Assembly: GCF_013373795.3 (NCBI RefSeq)
Contig: NZ_CP088022.1
Location: 2,170,001-2,234,000, forward strand
DNA from: Bradyrhizobium quebecense
Lineage (GTDB): Bacteria > Pseudomonadota > Alphaproteobacteria > Rhizobiales > Xanthobacteraceae
Direction of reading: 5' to 3'
DNA length: 64,000 nucleotides
Every line of letters starts with the position of its first letter. Position 1 is the stretch's first letter. Below, piece after piece: positions 43,588 to 52,351 of the stretch. The translations under genes were made by a program, and so were the position numbers. The notes beneath the pieces are model-generated. The model was not told where the DNA came from, did no database searches, and saw only the letters and a program-made list of their open reading frames with translations.

Positions 43588-44750
43588 GCGGTGGCGGGCC
43601 TCCGGAAGAGGCGCGCAATGCGCTCGTTGTTCCTGTTGATGACTTCCATCAATGCTGCCGGCGGTTCGACGACCACGCCGCCGACGATCATCCAGATCCC
43701 GACGCCGATGCCGGCGAACAGCATCAGGTATTGCACCAGGGCCGCCAGCGGCGTCTTCACCGCCATGACGGAGCAGGCGAATCCGACCATGCGCAGGCCG
43801 AACACCGCGAATACCGAGCCGCCGATCGAGAAATTGCGGCTCTGTCGCGTGGTGCGCGGCGCGCCGAGGAAGGCAAAGGTGAGGGCCGCGAACGCAAACG
43901 GATAGATCGGTGCCATGAAGCGATCATGCAGCTCCGCGAAGAACTGGCCCGACAGCTGCTGATAGGTCTGGTCGTTCTCGTCCGGCCACATCAGTTCCCA
44001 GAGGTAGCGCTCGCGAATTCCGAGCGTGACGTCGCGGCCCTGCGAGAATTTCGACATGTCGAAGGCGTAGCGCTGAAACACCACCAGCGTCGGATCGCGC
44101 TTGCCGACCTCGAATCGCTCGAGATTGCCGTCCTCCAGCACGAGGTATGAGCCGCTCTCGTTCTTCAGCACGGTGCCGTGGTCGGCGACGATGGTGACGC
44201 GCTGCTGCGGATCGCGGCGATCGTCGACGAAAACGCCGCCGAGCACGCCGCCGGGCAAGCGTTCGCGGATCCGAATCGTCAGGTTCTGATCGAGCTGGGC
44301 GAAGCGGCCGGGCTGCAGGATGTTGGTCAGCACGTCGGCGGTGATCTCGGCATCCCACTGCTTGATTCGACGCATGCCGTCGGGGGCGAGATAGGCGCCG
44401 ATGAAGGCGACCAGCGCCGCCACCACGCAGGTGGCGAAGAAGAACGGCCGGAACAGCCGGAACGGCGAGAAGCCCGCCGCATTCATGACGATGATCTCGG
44501 AATCGGTCGCCAGCTTGTTCAGCGTGTGCGAGATCGCGATCATCAGCGCGATCGGGGCGATGATCAGGACCAGGGCAGGAATCACGAGGCTGGTGATGCC
44601 GAGGAAGGTGAGGATGGTCTGACCCTGGCTGGTCATCAGGTCGATGCCGCGCAACGCCTGGGTAATCCAGATCACGCCGGTAAGGCTGACCAGGACAAGC
44701 GCAAACGACGCCAGCGTCGTTTTGAAGATGTACTTGTCGATCGACCCCAT
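43584..44750 (-). CDS. lptF: LPS export ABC transporter permease LptF
   Basis: The 388-residue partner of LptG. It starts MGSIDKYIFKTTLASFALVL, with helices at LVSLTGVIWITQALRGID and LVIPALVLIIAPIALMIAIS, and ends in Arg-rich cytoplasmic sequence. The frame opens at 44852, but the first 34 residues have no permease character. The gap to the divergent pepA is 361 bp and should hold the promoter for the lpt-surA-pdxA-ksgA run. Confidence 0.95.
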   Translation of the reverse strand: MGSIDKYIFKTTLASFALVLVSLTGVIWITQALRGIDLMTSQGQTILTFLGITSLVIPALVLIIAPIALMIAISHTLNKLATDSEIIVMNAAGFSPFRLFRPFFFATCVVAALVAFIGAYLAPDGMRRIKQWDAEITADVLTNILQPGRFAQLDQNLTIRIRERLPGGVLGGVFVDDRRDPQQRVTIVADHGTVLKNESGSYLVLEDGNLERFEVGKRDPTLVVFQRYAFDMSKFSQGRDVTLGIRERYLWELMWPDENDQTYQQLSGQFFAELHDRFMAPIYPFAFAALTFAFLGAPRTTRQSRNFSIGGSVFAVFGLRMVGFACSVMAVKTPLAALVQYLMLFAGIGVGIWMIVGGVVVEPPAALMEVINRNNERIARLFRRPATA

Positions 44751-45111
44751 CGCTACCGCACGGCCCCCTTGGCGCAACCAAACGCACGGCTTTCGACCAA
44801 TCCCGTCAACCCGGGTTCCCCTATGGTCGAGCCGCGGACTCGTCCGGCTCACTCTCTGTTCACGATCTCACTACCATCCCTTTGATCCGTCAACAAAATG
44901 GCCGGGCCAAGGCACGCTTAATTTATGGTTAATTAATCGCTTTTGTGGCCTTCCAGCCACTCCGGCGCTTGGCAGCGGCGCAGCCGACAGGTCATAGTGT
45001 GCCACAAGCCCGGTCCGGGTCGCTCCGGACCACCATCGCAATGCTCACCCCCGCGTGCCGGAAGGGCCGCCTCAGGCCCGAGCAACACCCTGAGTTCTGG
45101 AGGATTTTCCT

Positions 45112-46614
45112 ATGTCCGACGCCGTCAAGGTCGGCTTCGTCCCGTTCTCCGCGTCCGCCCGCGGCATTCTGGTCGCCTTTTGCGACGAGCAATTGAAGCT
45201 GGGAGCCGCCACCCGGAAGGCGCTGGGAGCTGCCGCCGAGACCGTCAAGCGGGCCGCGGCCGCCAACCAGTTCAAGGGCAAGAGCGGGGCGGCGCTGGAC
45301 ATCCTGGCGCCGGAAGGAATCAAGGTCGACCGGCTGATCGTGATCGGCACCGGCAAGGTGGCCGACCTCAAGGAGAAGGATCTGCTCAAATTCGGCGGCG
45401 TGGTGGCGGGCAAGCTCAACGCCGGCAGCGGCGCGATGACGGTCCTCGCGGAACTGCCGGATGCCGCAATGACAGCCGGCCAGGCGGCGACGATCGCGAC
45501 TGGCATCCGGCTGCGCGCCTACAAGTTCGACCGCTACAAGACAAAGAAGAAGGACGGCGAGGACGGCGCCGTACGCGCCGACGTCTCGATCGCGGTCGAC
45601 GACGTCGCTTCTGCCAGGAAGGCGTTTGCGCCCGAATCGTCCATCGTCGACGGCGTGAACCTGGCGCGTGAGCTCGTCAACGAGCCGCCGAACGTGCTGT
45701 ACCCCGAAGAGTTCGCGCGCCGCGCCAGCCAGCTGCGCAAGCTCGGCGTCACCGTCGAGGTCCTCGACGTCAAGGCGATGACCAAGCTCGGCATGGGCGC
45801 GCTGCTCGGCGTCGGGCAGGGCTCGGTACGGCCCAGCCGCACCGTGATCATGCGCTGGAACGGCGGCAAGAAGAGCGAAGCGCCGGTCGCATTCGTCGGC
45901 AAGGGCGTCTGCTTCGACACCGGCGGTATCTCCATCAAGTCGGCCGGCGGCATGGAGGATATGAAGGGTGACATGGGCGGTGCGGCCTGCGTGGTCGGGC
46001 TGATGCACGCGCTCGCGGCGCGCAAGGCCCGCGTCAACGCGGTCGGCGCCATCGGCCTCGTCGAGAACATGCCCGACGGCAATGCGCAGCGCCCGGGCGA
46101 CATCGTCACCTCGATGTCCGGCCAGACCATCGAAATCATCAACACCGACGCGGAGGGGCGCCTCGTGCTCGCCGACGTGCTCTGGTACGTCGCCAAGAAG
46201 TGCAAGCCGAAATTCATGGTCGATCTCGCAACGCTGACCGGCGCGATCATGGTTGCGCTCGGCACCGATCACGCCGGCCTGTTCTCCAACAATGACGAAC
46301 TCGCCGAGCGCCTCGCCACGGTCGGCCTTCAGACCGGCGAGAAAGTGTGGCGCATGCCGCTCGGTCCCGAATACGACAAGCAGATCGACTCGCAATTCGC
46401 CGACATGAAGAACACCGGCGGACGCAATGGCGGCTCGATCACGGCCGCGCAATTCCTGCTGCGCTTCGTCGACGGCACGCCATGGGCCCATCTCGACATC
46501 GCCGGCACCGCGATGGCCGCGCCGAAGACCGAGATCAATCAGAGCTGGGGCTCAGGTTACGGCGTCCGGCTGCTCGAGCGGCTCGTCTCCGAATATTATG
46601 AAGCCAGGAAATAA
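45112..46614 (+). CDS. pepA: Leucyl aminopeptidase
   Basis: A 500-residue M17 metallopeptidase. The catalytic domain has [20 protein letters not shown] (metal Lys and Asp) and the family signature [38 protein letters not shown] follows. Start ATG at 45112 after TGGAGG. PepA can also act as a DNA-binding factor in E. coli; nothing here shows that. holC follows by 21 bp, as in many proteobacteria. Confidence 0.97.
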   Translation: MSDAVKVGFVPFSASARGILVAFCDEQLKLGAATRKALGAAAETVKRAAAANQFKGKSGAALDILAPEGIKVDRLIVIGTGKVADLKEKDLLKFGGVVAGKLNAGSGAMTVLAELPDAAMTAGQAATIATGIRLRAYKFDRYKTKKKDGEDGAVRADVSIAVDDVASARKAFAPESSIVDGVNLARELVNEPPNVLYPEEFARRASQLRKLGVTVEVLDVKAMTKLGMGALLGVGQGSVRPSRTVIMRWNGGKKSEAPVAFVGKGVCFDTGGISIKSAGGMEDMKGDMGGAACVVGLMHALAARKARVNAVGAIGLVENMPDGNAQRPGDIVTSMSGQTIEIINTDAEGRLVLADVLWYVAKKCKPKFMVDLATLTGAIMVALGTDHAGLFSNNDELAERLATVGLQTGEKVWRMPLGPEYDKQIDSQFADMKNTGGRNGGSITAAQFLLRFVDGTPWAHLDIAGTAMAAPKTEINQSWGSGYGVRLLERLVSEYYEARK

Positions 46615-46635
46615 CAATAGAGGGTCGGCCGGCGC

Positions 46636-47088
46636 ATGACCGAGGTTCTGTTTTACCATCTGCAGAACATGACGCTGGAAAGCGTGCTGCCTCCGCTGCT
46701 CGAGAAGTCGCTCGAGCGCGGGTGGCGGGTGGTCGTGCAATCGACATCGCAGGAGCGCGCCGAGACGCTCGACGCGCATCTGTGGACCTACAGCGACGAT
46801 TCATTCCTGCCGCATGCGAGCTCGCGCGTTGCCGACGCACAGGACCAGCCGATCATCCTGTCGATCGAGGAGGGCAATCCGAATCGGGCCAATGTCCGGT
46901 TCCTGGTCGACAACGCGGCGCTTCCGGCCGACTGCGACAGCTACGAGCGCCTGGTCCTCGTGTTCAACGGCGACGACCCCGACGCGGTGGCTTCGGCGCG
47001 GGAGAGCTGGACCGCCTGTAAGGCACGCGGCTTCGAGGTCACCTATTGGCAGACCGACGAGCGGGGACGCTGGCAGCGGCGCCAATAG
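46636..47088 (+). CDS. holC: DNA polymerase III chi subunit
   Basis: A 150-residue HolC: MTEVLFYHLQNMTLESVLPP, then LEKSLERGWRVVVQSTSQER and LDAHLWTYSDDSFLPHA, which is the family signature. HPDDPDAV-type sequence appears as FNGDDPDAVASARESW. It links the clamp loader to SSB. It is downstream of pepA, as in E. coli. Confidence 0.95.
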   Translation: MTEVLFYHLQNMTLESVLPPLLEKSLERGWRVVVQSTSQERAETLDAHLWTYSDDSFLPHASSRVADAQDQPIILSIEEGNPNRANVRFLVDNAALPADCDSYERLVLVFNGDDPDAVASARESWTACKARGFEVTYWQTDERGRWQRRQ

Positions 47089-47191
47089 CGATATCGATGA
47101 ATTAATGATAATTCGACGTTTCCTCGGGCGGGTCACGGTCATGCCGCAAAGTGATGTTCGGACAAGCCCTTAGGTAGAGGGGTTAGGAGCC

Positions 47192-47737
47192 TTGTCGATC
47201 GTGCGAGACGGAACATTCAGTCGGAAGTCGCTGCTGGCGTTGCTGGTACTTGCGCCGGGCCTTGCCGGCTGCTCGGGCGCGTCCGACATCTTTTCGCGTG
47301 ACGCAGATTGGTTCTCGCGCCCTGGACGGGTGTTCATCCGCAACATCTCGATCGAATCGCCGCCGCTGACGCCGGACAAACCGGTGACCAACGACGATCT
47401 CGTCAGCGCCGACGGAAGCTGTCCCGGCATGGCGCCGCCGGCGGGTGCCACTGACGCGAACGCGCAGGCTGGCGGTGCGCCGCAGCCGACCGGCGGCAGT
47501 GTCGCACTCGGCCACACTGAATGCGATGTCGTGCGCGGCATCGGCGCCCCCGACAGCGTCAACCTGTCCAGCGGGCCGGGCGGCGAGCGCGTCGCGGTCG
47601 TGACCTGGTCGCGCGGCGCGCGCGCCGGTATCTATACGTTCTCCTCAGGACGCCTGACGTCGGTCGAGCGCGGCCCGGATGCTGCGCCGGAGCCGAAGCC
47701 CGCGAAGCCGAAGAAGAAAAAGACCGCGCACGGTTAG
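47192..47737 (+). CDS. Lipoprotein of unknown function
   Basis: A 181-residue protein with a lipobox LAGC (residues 24-27) after a hydrophobic core, then Ser/Gly. Mature sequence includes PGRVFIRNISIESPPLTPDK and a C-terminal block with HTECDVVRGIGAPDSVNLSS and GERVAVVTWSRGARAGIYTF, ending in a Lys-rich tail. The start is TTG at 47192 (AGGAG 3 nt upstream) or GTG at 47201 with better spacing. The ECDVVRGIGAPDSV part recalls SmpA/OmlA-like fold motifs, but I am not certain. Confidence 0.72.
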   Translation: MSIVRDGTFSRKSLLALLVLAPGLAGCSGASDIFSRDADWFSRPGRVFIRNISIESPPLTPDKPVTNDDLVSADGSCPGMAPPAGATDANAQAGGAPQPTGGSVALGHTECDVVRGIGAPDSVNLSSGPGGERVAVVTWSRGARAGIYTFSSGRLTSVERGPDAAPEPKPAKPKKKKTAHG

Positions 47738-47822
47738 GGCATTTTCGCCGGCAGCGGCAGCTCGATGCCTGCACGCGCGGGCATGACACCGGATAGAATG
47801 AGAGCCCAGGCTCCCTCCACAC

Positions 47823-47866
47823 GTCGTCCCTGCCTAGAGCGCAATCGCGCTCTGGGCAGGGACGAC
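47823..47866. repeat. Palindrome related to the bipartite repeat family
   Basis: GTCGTCCCTGCC (47823-47834) pairs with GGCAGGGACGAC (47855-47866), and the inner AGAGCGC-AATC-GCGCTCT extends the stem. Its right flank ACCGAATATGTG closely matches that of the element at 61371-61493 (ACCGAATGTGTG). It lies between convergent genes and could terminate both. Confidence 0.7.
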
Positions 47867-47899
47867 ACCGAATATGTGGCTCCGCCCGGCGGATCAAAT

Positions 47900-49762
47900 C
47901 TAGTTCGCGGCTTCGTCGAGTTCGGCGCTGGCTTCCAGCCATTCTTCTTCGGCGCGTTGCAGCGCGCTCTCGGCGCCGGCGCGCGCCTTGGTCAGCTGTG
48001 CGGCCTGCTTGGGATCGCGCGTGAAGATATCGGGCAGCGCGAGCGCGGTATCGATCTTGGCGATGATGCCGTTGATGCGCTCGATCTCGCTCTCGGCCTG
48101 CGCGACCCGCTGCCTCGGTGAAGCACGCTTTTCGTTGCGCGCACGTTCCGGCTTTGCCGGCTCCTTGACGCGCTCGCGCGACGCTGTCCGTCCGTCATTG
48201 GCCGACAGGATCATGCGACGATATTCGTCGAGATCGCCGTCATATGCCGTCACGGTCTGGTTGGCCACGACCCACAGACGATCGGCGCAGGCCTCGATCA
48301 GATAACGATCGTGCGAGACCATCATGATGGCGCCGGGGAATTCGTTGATCGCTTCCGCCAGCGCCGCGCGGCTGTCGATGTCGAGATGGTTGGTCGGCTC
48401 GTCCAGGATGATCATGTTGGGGGCGTAGAACGTCGCAAGCCCAAGCAATAGCCGCGCCTTCTCGCCGCCCGACAGGCTCTTCACCAGCGTGTCGCCGGCC
48501 TTGCCGGAGAAGCCGATCGCGCCGACGCGGCCGCGCACCTTGCTCTCCGGCGCCTCGGGCATCAGCTTGCGGATGTGATCGTAGGGCGAGCCGTCGAGAT
48601 TGAGCTCGTCGACCTGATGCTGGGCGAAATAGCCGACCGACAGTTTGTCCGCCCGCGTGATCCTGCCTGCGAACGGCGCGAGCTTGCCTGCCAGCAGCTT
48701 GACCAGCGTCGACTTGCCGTTGCCGTTGGCCCCGAGCAGCGCGATGCGGTCGTCGGTATCGATGCGCAGCGTCACGCGATTGAGCACCGGCTTGCCCGGC
48801 TCGTAGCCGACCGAGACGTCGTCGACCGCGATGATCGGCGGCGACAGCAGCTTCTCCGGTGCCGGAAAGGAGATCTCGCGAACGTCCTGGGTGACCAGTG
48901 CGGTGATCGGCTTCATCCGTTCCAGCATCTTGACGCGCGACTGCGCCTGCCGCGCCTTGGACGCCTTGGCCTTGAAGCGGTCGACGAAGTCCTGCAGGCG
49001 CTTGCGCTCGTCGGCCTGCCGCTTGGCGTGCTTGGCGTCGAGCAATTCGCGCGCGGCGCGCTGCTCCTCGAACGAGGAGTAGGTGCCCTTGTAGAGCGTG
49101 AGCTTGCCGCGATCGAGGTGCAGGATCTGATCGACCGAGGTGTCGAGGAGATCGCGGTCGTGGCTGATCACGATCACCGTGCGCGGATAGCTGGCGAGGT
49201 GGTTCTCGAGCCACAACGTGCCCTCGAGATCGAGATAGTTGGTCGGTTCGTCCAGCAGCAGGAGATCGGGCGCGGAGAACAGCGTCGCCGCCAGCGCGAC
49301 GCGCATGCGCCAGCCGCCGGAAAATTCCGCGCAAGGCCGTGCCTGGTCTGATGTCGAGAAGCCGAGGCCGGAGAGGATCGCCGCGGCGCGGGCAGGGGCG
49401 GAGTGGGCGTCGATGTCGACCAGCCGGGTCTGAATCTCGGCGATCCGATGCGGGTCGTGCGCAGTCTCGGCCTCTCGCAGCAGCGCGTCGCGCTCGAGGT
49501 CGGCCTTCAGCACGACATTGATCAGGCTTTCGGGCCCGTCGGGCGCTTCCTGCGCGAGGCTGCCGATCCGCCAGCGTGGCGGAAGCGCGATGCTGCCGCT
49601 CTCGGTCGGGAGCTCGCCCCGGATGGCATGAAACAGCGTCGACTTGCCGACACCGTTGCGGCCGACAAATCCGACGCGTGCGCCGGGCACGATTTGCACA
49701 GAACTGTGATCAATCAACAGCCGCCCGGCGATCCGGACTGAAATATCAGTGATGGAGAGCAT
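47900..49762 (-). CDS. ABC-F family ATP-binding protein
   Basis: A 620-residue soluble protein with two ABC domains. The first has GRNGVGKSTLFHAIRG and FSGGWRMRVALAATLF; the second has LGANGNGKSTLVKLLAG and SLSGGEKARLLLGLATF, with Walker B LLLDEPTNYLDLEG and IILDEPTNHLDIDS. A linker (residues about 230-290) and a C-terminal coiled coil with RVAQAESEIERINGIIAKID follow. ABC-F proteins act on the ribosome. The coiled-coil tail fits Uup/YheS-like types, not proven resistance factors. Confidence 0.93.
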   Translation of the reverse strand: MLSITDISVRIAGRLLIDHSSVQIVPGARVGFVGRNGVGKSTLFHAIRGELPTESGSIALPPRWRIGSLAQEAPDGPESLINVVLKADLERDALLREAETAHDPHRIAEIQTRLVDIDAHSAPARAAAILSGLGFSTSDQARPCAEFSGGWRMRVALAATLFSAPDLLLLDEPTNYLDLEGTLWLENHLASYPRTVIVISHDRDLLDTSVDQILHLDRGKLTLYKGTYSSFEEQRAARELLDAKHAKRQADERKRLQDFVDRFKAKASKARQAQSRVKMLERMKPITALVTQDVREISFPAPEKLLSPPIIAVDDVSVGYEPGKPVLNRVTLRIDTDDRIALLGANGNGKSTLVKLLAGKLAPFAGRITRADKLSVGYFAQHQVDELNLDGSPYDHIRKLMPEAPESKVRGRVGAIGFSGKAGDTLVKSLSGGEKARLLLGLATFYAPNMIILDEPTNHLDIDSRAALAEAINEFPGAIMMVSHDRYLIEACADRLWVVANQTVTAYDGDLDEYRRMILSANDGRTASRERVKEPAKPERARNEKRASPRQRVAQAESEIERINGIIAKIDTALALPDIFTRDPKQAAQLTKARAGAESALQRAEEEWLEASAELDEAAN

Positions 49763-49850
49763 GCAGCGTTGTCACCGGACCCGCTGCCAAACGCAACCCG
49801 TCTGTCTGTAAAATCTCTCCTGAGTTGGGCCGCTGGAGAGCCCGTAATAT

Positions 49851-50021
49851 CTAATGGCGCCCGGTTTCCTGGCGTTGCATTTCCTCGAGCAGCTGCTGCA
49901 GGCGGGACGAAAGGGCGGGTTCTGGCGGCATGCTTTGCTGGAGCCGTTCACCCACGGCATCGCAGATGTAACGGCAGGTCTTGCGATCAATCCGATCGGG
50001 ATCGTTGTCGGTCTGGGTCAT
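49851..50021 (-). CDS. Small conserved hypothetical protein
   Basis: A 56-residue polar, helical protein: MTQTDNDPDRIDRKTCRYIC, with Cys in CRYICDAVGERL, and an amphipathic end RLQQLLEEMQRQETGRH. Two in-frame Mets occur at 50027 and 50021; AAGAG at 50028-50034 gives a better spacing to 50021. Unknown function. It would be transcribed apart from the ABC-F gene, 88 bp away. Confidence 0.55.
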   Translation of the reverse strand: MTQTDNDPDRIDRKTCRYICDAVGERLQQSMPPEPALSSRLQQLLEEMQRQETGRH

Positions 50022-50180
50022 CGTCATGGCTCTTGGCATTTCTCTTGGCGAGTTCCACCTCGCGTGTTTCGTCAATCCTTGCCATGACAAGTCGCGACCC
50101 CCGAATTTGGTTTCCGTTCCGCCTTACTCTCGCCTTGAGGTAGTGAGGCGCATCATGCCGCCGGGTTCCCTGGCGGGCAT

Positions 50181-50207
50181 AAAAAAGCCCCGGCGCAAGG
50201 CCGGGGC
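50181..50207 (-). terminator. Rho-independent terminator of the 89-residue secreted protein
   Basis: On the minus strand GCCCCGGC-CTTGC-GCCGGGGC is followed by TTTTTT. This is the cleanest intrinsic terminator in the window, 39 bp after the stop at 50246. Confidence 0.85.
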
Positions 50208-50245
50208 GAAGGCAAGTCAGGGGAGCAGTCGACAGAACGGATGGA

Positions 50246-50515
50246 TCAGTAGCAGCGGTTGACCAGGCGCCAGCGCGGACCCCACGGGGTCGGCACGACG
50301 CGGCGCACGTAGCACCCGCCACCGTAGCCGTATCCATAGCCGCCGTAGTAGGCCGGACCTCCGACGATGACGCGCGGACCGCCCCACCAGCCGTGGTGCC
50401 ATCCACCGTGCCAGCCGCCATGCCAACCACCCCAGGCTGAGGCGGAGGTCGGGGCGAGTGCGGCGGCACTGAGCGAAATTGCGGCAACGGCAGCGAGCGA
50501 TAATTTGCGTAACAT
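50246..50515 (-). CDS. Small secreted Gly/His/Trp-rich protein
   Basis: 89 residues. The signal peptide is MLRKLSLAAVAAISLSAAAL then PTSASA. The mature part begins WGGWHGGWHGGWHHGWWGG, a dense His/Trp/Gly repeat, then Tyr/Gly-rich YYGGYGYGYGGG and a final domain with CYVRRVVPTPWGPRWRLVNR and C at the end. Two Cys could pair. Similar short proteins are frequent in Bradyrhizobium. The His cluster might bind metal, but that is a guess. GAGGAG precedes the ATG at 50515. Confidence 0.78.
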   Translation of the reverse strand: MLRKLSLAAVAAISLSAAALAPTSASAWGGWHGGWHGGWHHGWWGGPRVIVGGPAYYGGYGYGYGGGCYVRRVVPTPWGPRWRLVNRCY

Positions 50516-50867
50516 GATCGTCTCCTCGAGGTATGGGCGCGCATGACGCGCCCGCGGTGACATCGTTTCCCGAGACGTCCTGTGAGGCTTGCGGATGGGG
50601 GGGGCCAGCAAGGCGTCCGATCGGTGCAGAGCCTAGGCGGCTGCAGCTGAACGGCAGCGGCACGGCGCTGTCAGAATGGGTTCACCTAAGTGAAATCGCG
50701 GTAAGTTGGCCGAGCCTGTCTCTGTCCGGAGACCGCCCGGACGACGGCTTTTGTCGTGAAAATCCATCAAGACTAAAGGCTAACGCGTCACAGGGTCGCT
50801 TGCCGTTACCCCATCGCGCCGATATAAGCCCCGGCAACTCCCAGCCACCGTTTACAAGGACGAAATC
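50516..50867. other. Divergent intergenic region with ndk promoter
   Basis: About 350 bases between the secreted protein and ndk. It holds the predicted ndk promoter listed separately. Nothing else is recognised. Confidence 0.5.
50800..50828 (+). promoter_or_regulatory. Predicted ndk promoter
   Basis: TTGCCG (50800-50805), 17 bp, TATAAG (50823-50828). The ndk ATG is at 50868, giving a leader of roughly 35 nt. Confidence 0.6.
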
Positions 50868-51290
50868 ATGGCGATTGAACGCACCTTTTCGATCATCAAG
50901 CCCGATGCCACCGAGCGCAACCTGACCGGCGCGGTCAACGCGGTGATCGAGAAGGCGGGCCTGCGGGTCGTGGCGCAGAAGCGCATCCAGATGACCCGCG
51001 GCCAAGCCGAGACCTTCTATGCCGTCCACAAGGCGCGCCCGTTCTTCGGCGAACTGGTCGACTTCATGACCTCCGGCCCCGTCGTGGTGCAGGTGCTGGA
51101 AGGCGAGGACGCCATCCTGAAATATCGCGACGTGATGGGTGCGACCGATCCGTCGAAAGCCGCCGAAGGCACCATCCGCAAGCTCTATGCGAAGTCGATC
51201 GGTGAGAATTCGGTGCACGGTTCGGATGCGCCGGAGACCGCGGTGATCGAGATCGCGCAGTTCTTCGCCGGCAACGAGATCGTCGGCTGA
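50868..51290 (+). CDS. ndk: Nucleoside diphosphate kinase
   Basis: A 140-residue enzyme that equalises NTP and NDP pools through a phosphohistidine. It starts [20 protein letters not shown]. The active His is in [20 protein letters not shown], and [20 protein letters not shown] and [20 protein letters not shown] are standard. A palindromic hairpin follows the stop. Confidence 0.98.
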   Translation: MAIERTFSIIKPDATERNLTGAVNAVIEKAGLRVVAQKRIQMTRGQAETFYAVHKARPFFGELVDFMTSGPVVVQVLEGEDAILKYRDVMGATDPSKAAEGTIRKLYAKSIGENSVHGSDAPETAVIEIAQFFAGNEIVG

Positions 51291-51309
51291 CGCCGAACAA
51301 CAGAAAGTG

Positions 51310-51334
51310 ACGCGGTCTCCTGGGGAGACCGCGT
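51310..51334 (+). terminator. Hairpin after ndk
   Basis: ACGCGGTCTCC-TGG-GGAGACCGCGT, a perfect 11-bp stem with a 3-nt loop 19 bp past the ndk stop. A short T-poor sequence follows, so it is only a candidate terminator. Confidence 0.6.
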
Positions 51335-51400
51335 TGACATGAACTGGGAGCGGCGGACCACCGCCGCCAGGGGCGGCCGCAAGGCCGAATAGGACTCGCT

Positions 51401-52240
51401 GTGGACTGGCTGTGGCAGATCTTTGATCCGGCGTACATCGGCGCGTTCTTCACCGAGTTCAAGAACGAGATGGCGACCCCGATCTTCTGGGTCGCCGTCG
51501 GCAAGATCATCTGGATCAACGTCCTGCTGTCAGGCGACAACGCGCTCGTGATCGCGCTGGCCTGCCGCGGGCTCGCGCCGCGCCAGCGCCTGTGGGGCAT
51601 GATTCTCGGCGCCGCCGCGGCGGTGCTGCTGCGTGTCATCTTCACCGGCATCGTCGCCAGCCTGATGGAGCTTCCATATTTGAAGCTGGTCGGCGGACTG
51701 GCGCTGATCGTGATCGCCGCCAAGCTCCTGGTGCCGGAACAGGAGGACGAGGACAGCGTGCATACGGCCTCGCATCTGTGGGCCGCGGTTCAGATCGTCG
51801 TCGTCGCCGACATCGTGATGAGCCTCGACAATGTGATTGCGGTCGCCGCTGCCGCCAACGGCAGCGTGCCGCTGCTGGTGCTCGGACTCGCGATCAGCGT
51901 TCCCCTGATCGTTGCCGGTGCGGCGCTGATCATGGCGCTGCTCTCCAAGCTGCCGATCCTGGTCTGGGCCGGCGCCGCGCTGCTCGGCTGGATCGCGGGC
52001 GACGTCATCGCGACCGATCCGGCCGTGCATCCCAAGCTGGATGCGCTGTTCGCCGGACCGCTCGGTGCCAGGCTCGATTCCTGGCTGACCTCGGTCGGGA
52101 TGTCGCCGCAATTTGCCCATGGCGGCAACGGCGGCGAGATCACGCTCGCCGTGCTCGGCATCGTCGTGGTGCTGGTCATCGGATCGATCTGGCGCCGTCA
52201 CGCGCTTCGCAAGGCCAAGCACGCTGCCAAGGCGGCGTGA
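51401..52240 (+). CDS. TerC family membrane protein
   Basis: A 279-residue polytopic protein, starting at a GTG, with the family's acidic membrane motifs NVLLSGDNALVIALACRGL and VVADIVMSLDNVIAVAAAAN. TerC-like proteins are linked to manganese export or metal-centred metalation of exported proteins. The last 60 residues are basic. No manganese-riboswitch-like sequence is apparent in the short leader. An A/G-rich leader site GAATAGGACTC precedes the start. Confidence 0.88.
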   Translation: MDWLWQIFDPAYIGAFFTEFKNEMATPIFWVAVGKIIWINVLLSGDNALVIALACRGLAPRQRLWGMILGAAAAVLLRVIFTGIVASLMELPYLKLVGGLALIVIAAKLLVPEQEDEDSVHTASHLWAAVQIVVVADIVMSLDNVIAVAAAANGSVPLLVLGLAISVPLIVAGAALIMALLSKLPILVWAGAALLGWIAGDVIATDPAVHPKLDALFAGPLGARLDSWLTSVGMSPQFAHGGNGGEITLAVLGIVVVLVIGSIWRRHALRKAKHAAKAA

Positions 52241-52351
52241 GGTCCCGTAGCGCTTTCCAGCGAAGTGGATGCCGGTTCGCGTGACGAAAACGCGTTAGGT
52301 GAGAGAGCTGGTCATTGTCGGTTCTGATTGAAATCAAAATCGACGACGCCT

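Noticed and set aside
44992..46491. 499-residue minus frame over pepA
   Set aside because: Shadow of pepA, which has the NTDAEGRL signature on the plus strand.
51291..51400. Possible manganese (yybP-ykoY) riboswitch before the TerC-family gene
   Set aside because: The gap is only 110 bases and is filled by a simple palindromic hairpin of the ndk terminator type. I see no conserved riboswitch core.
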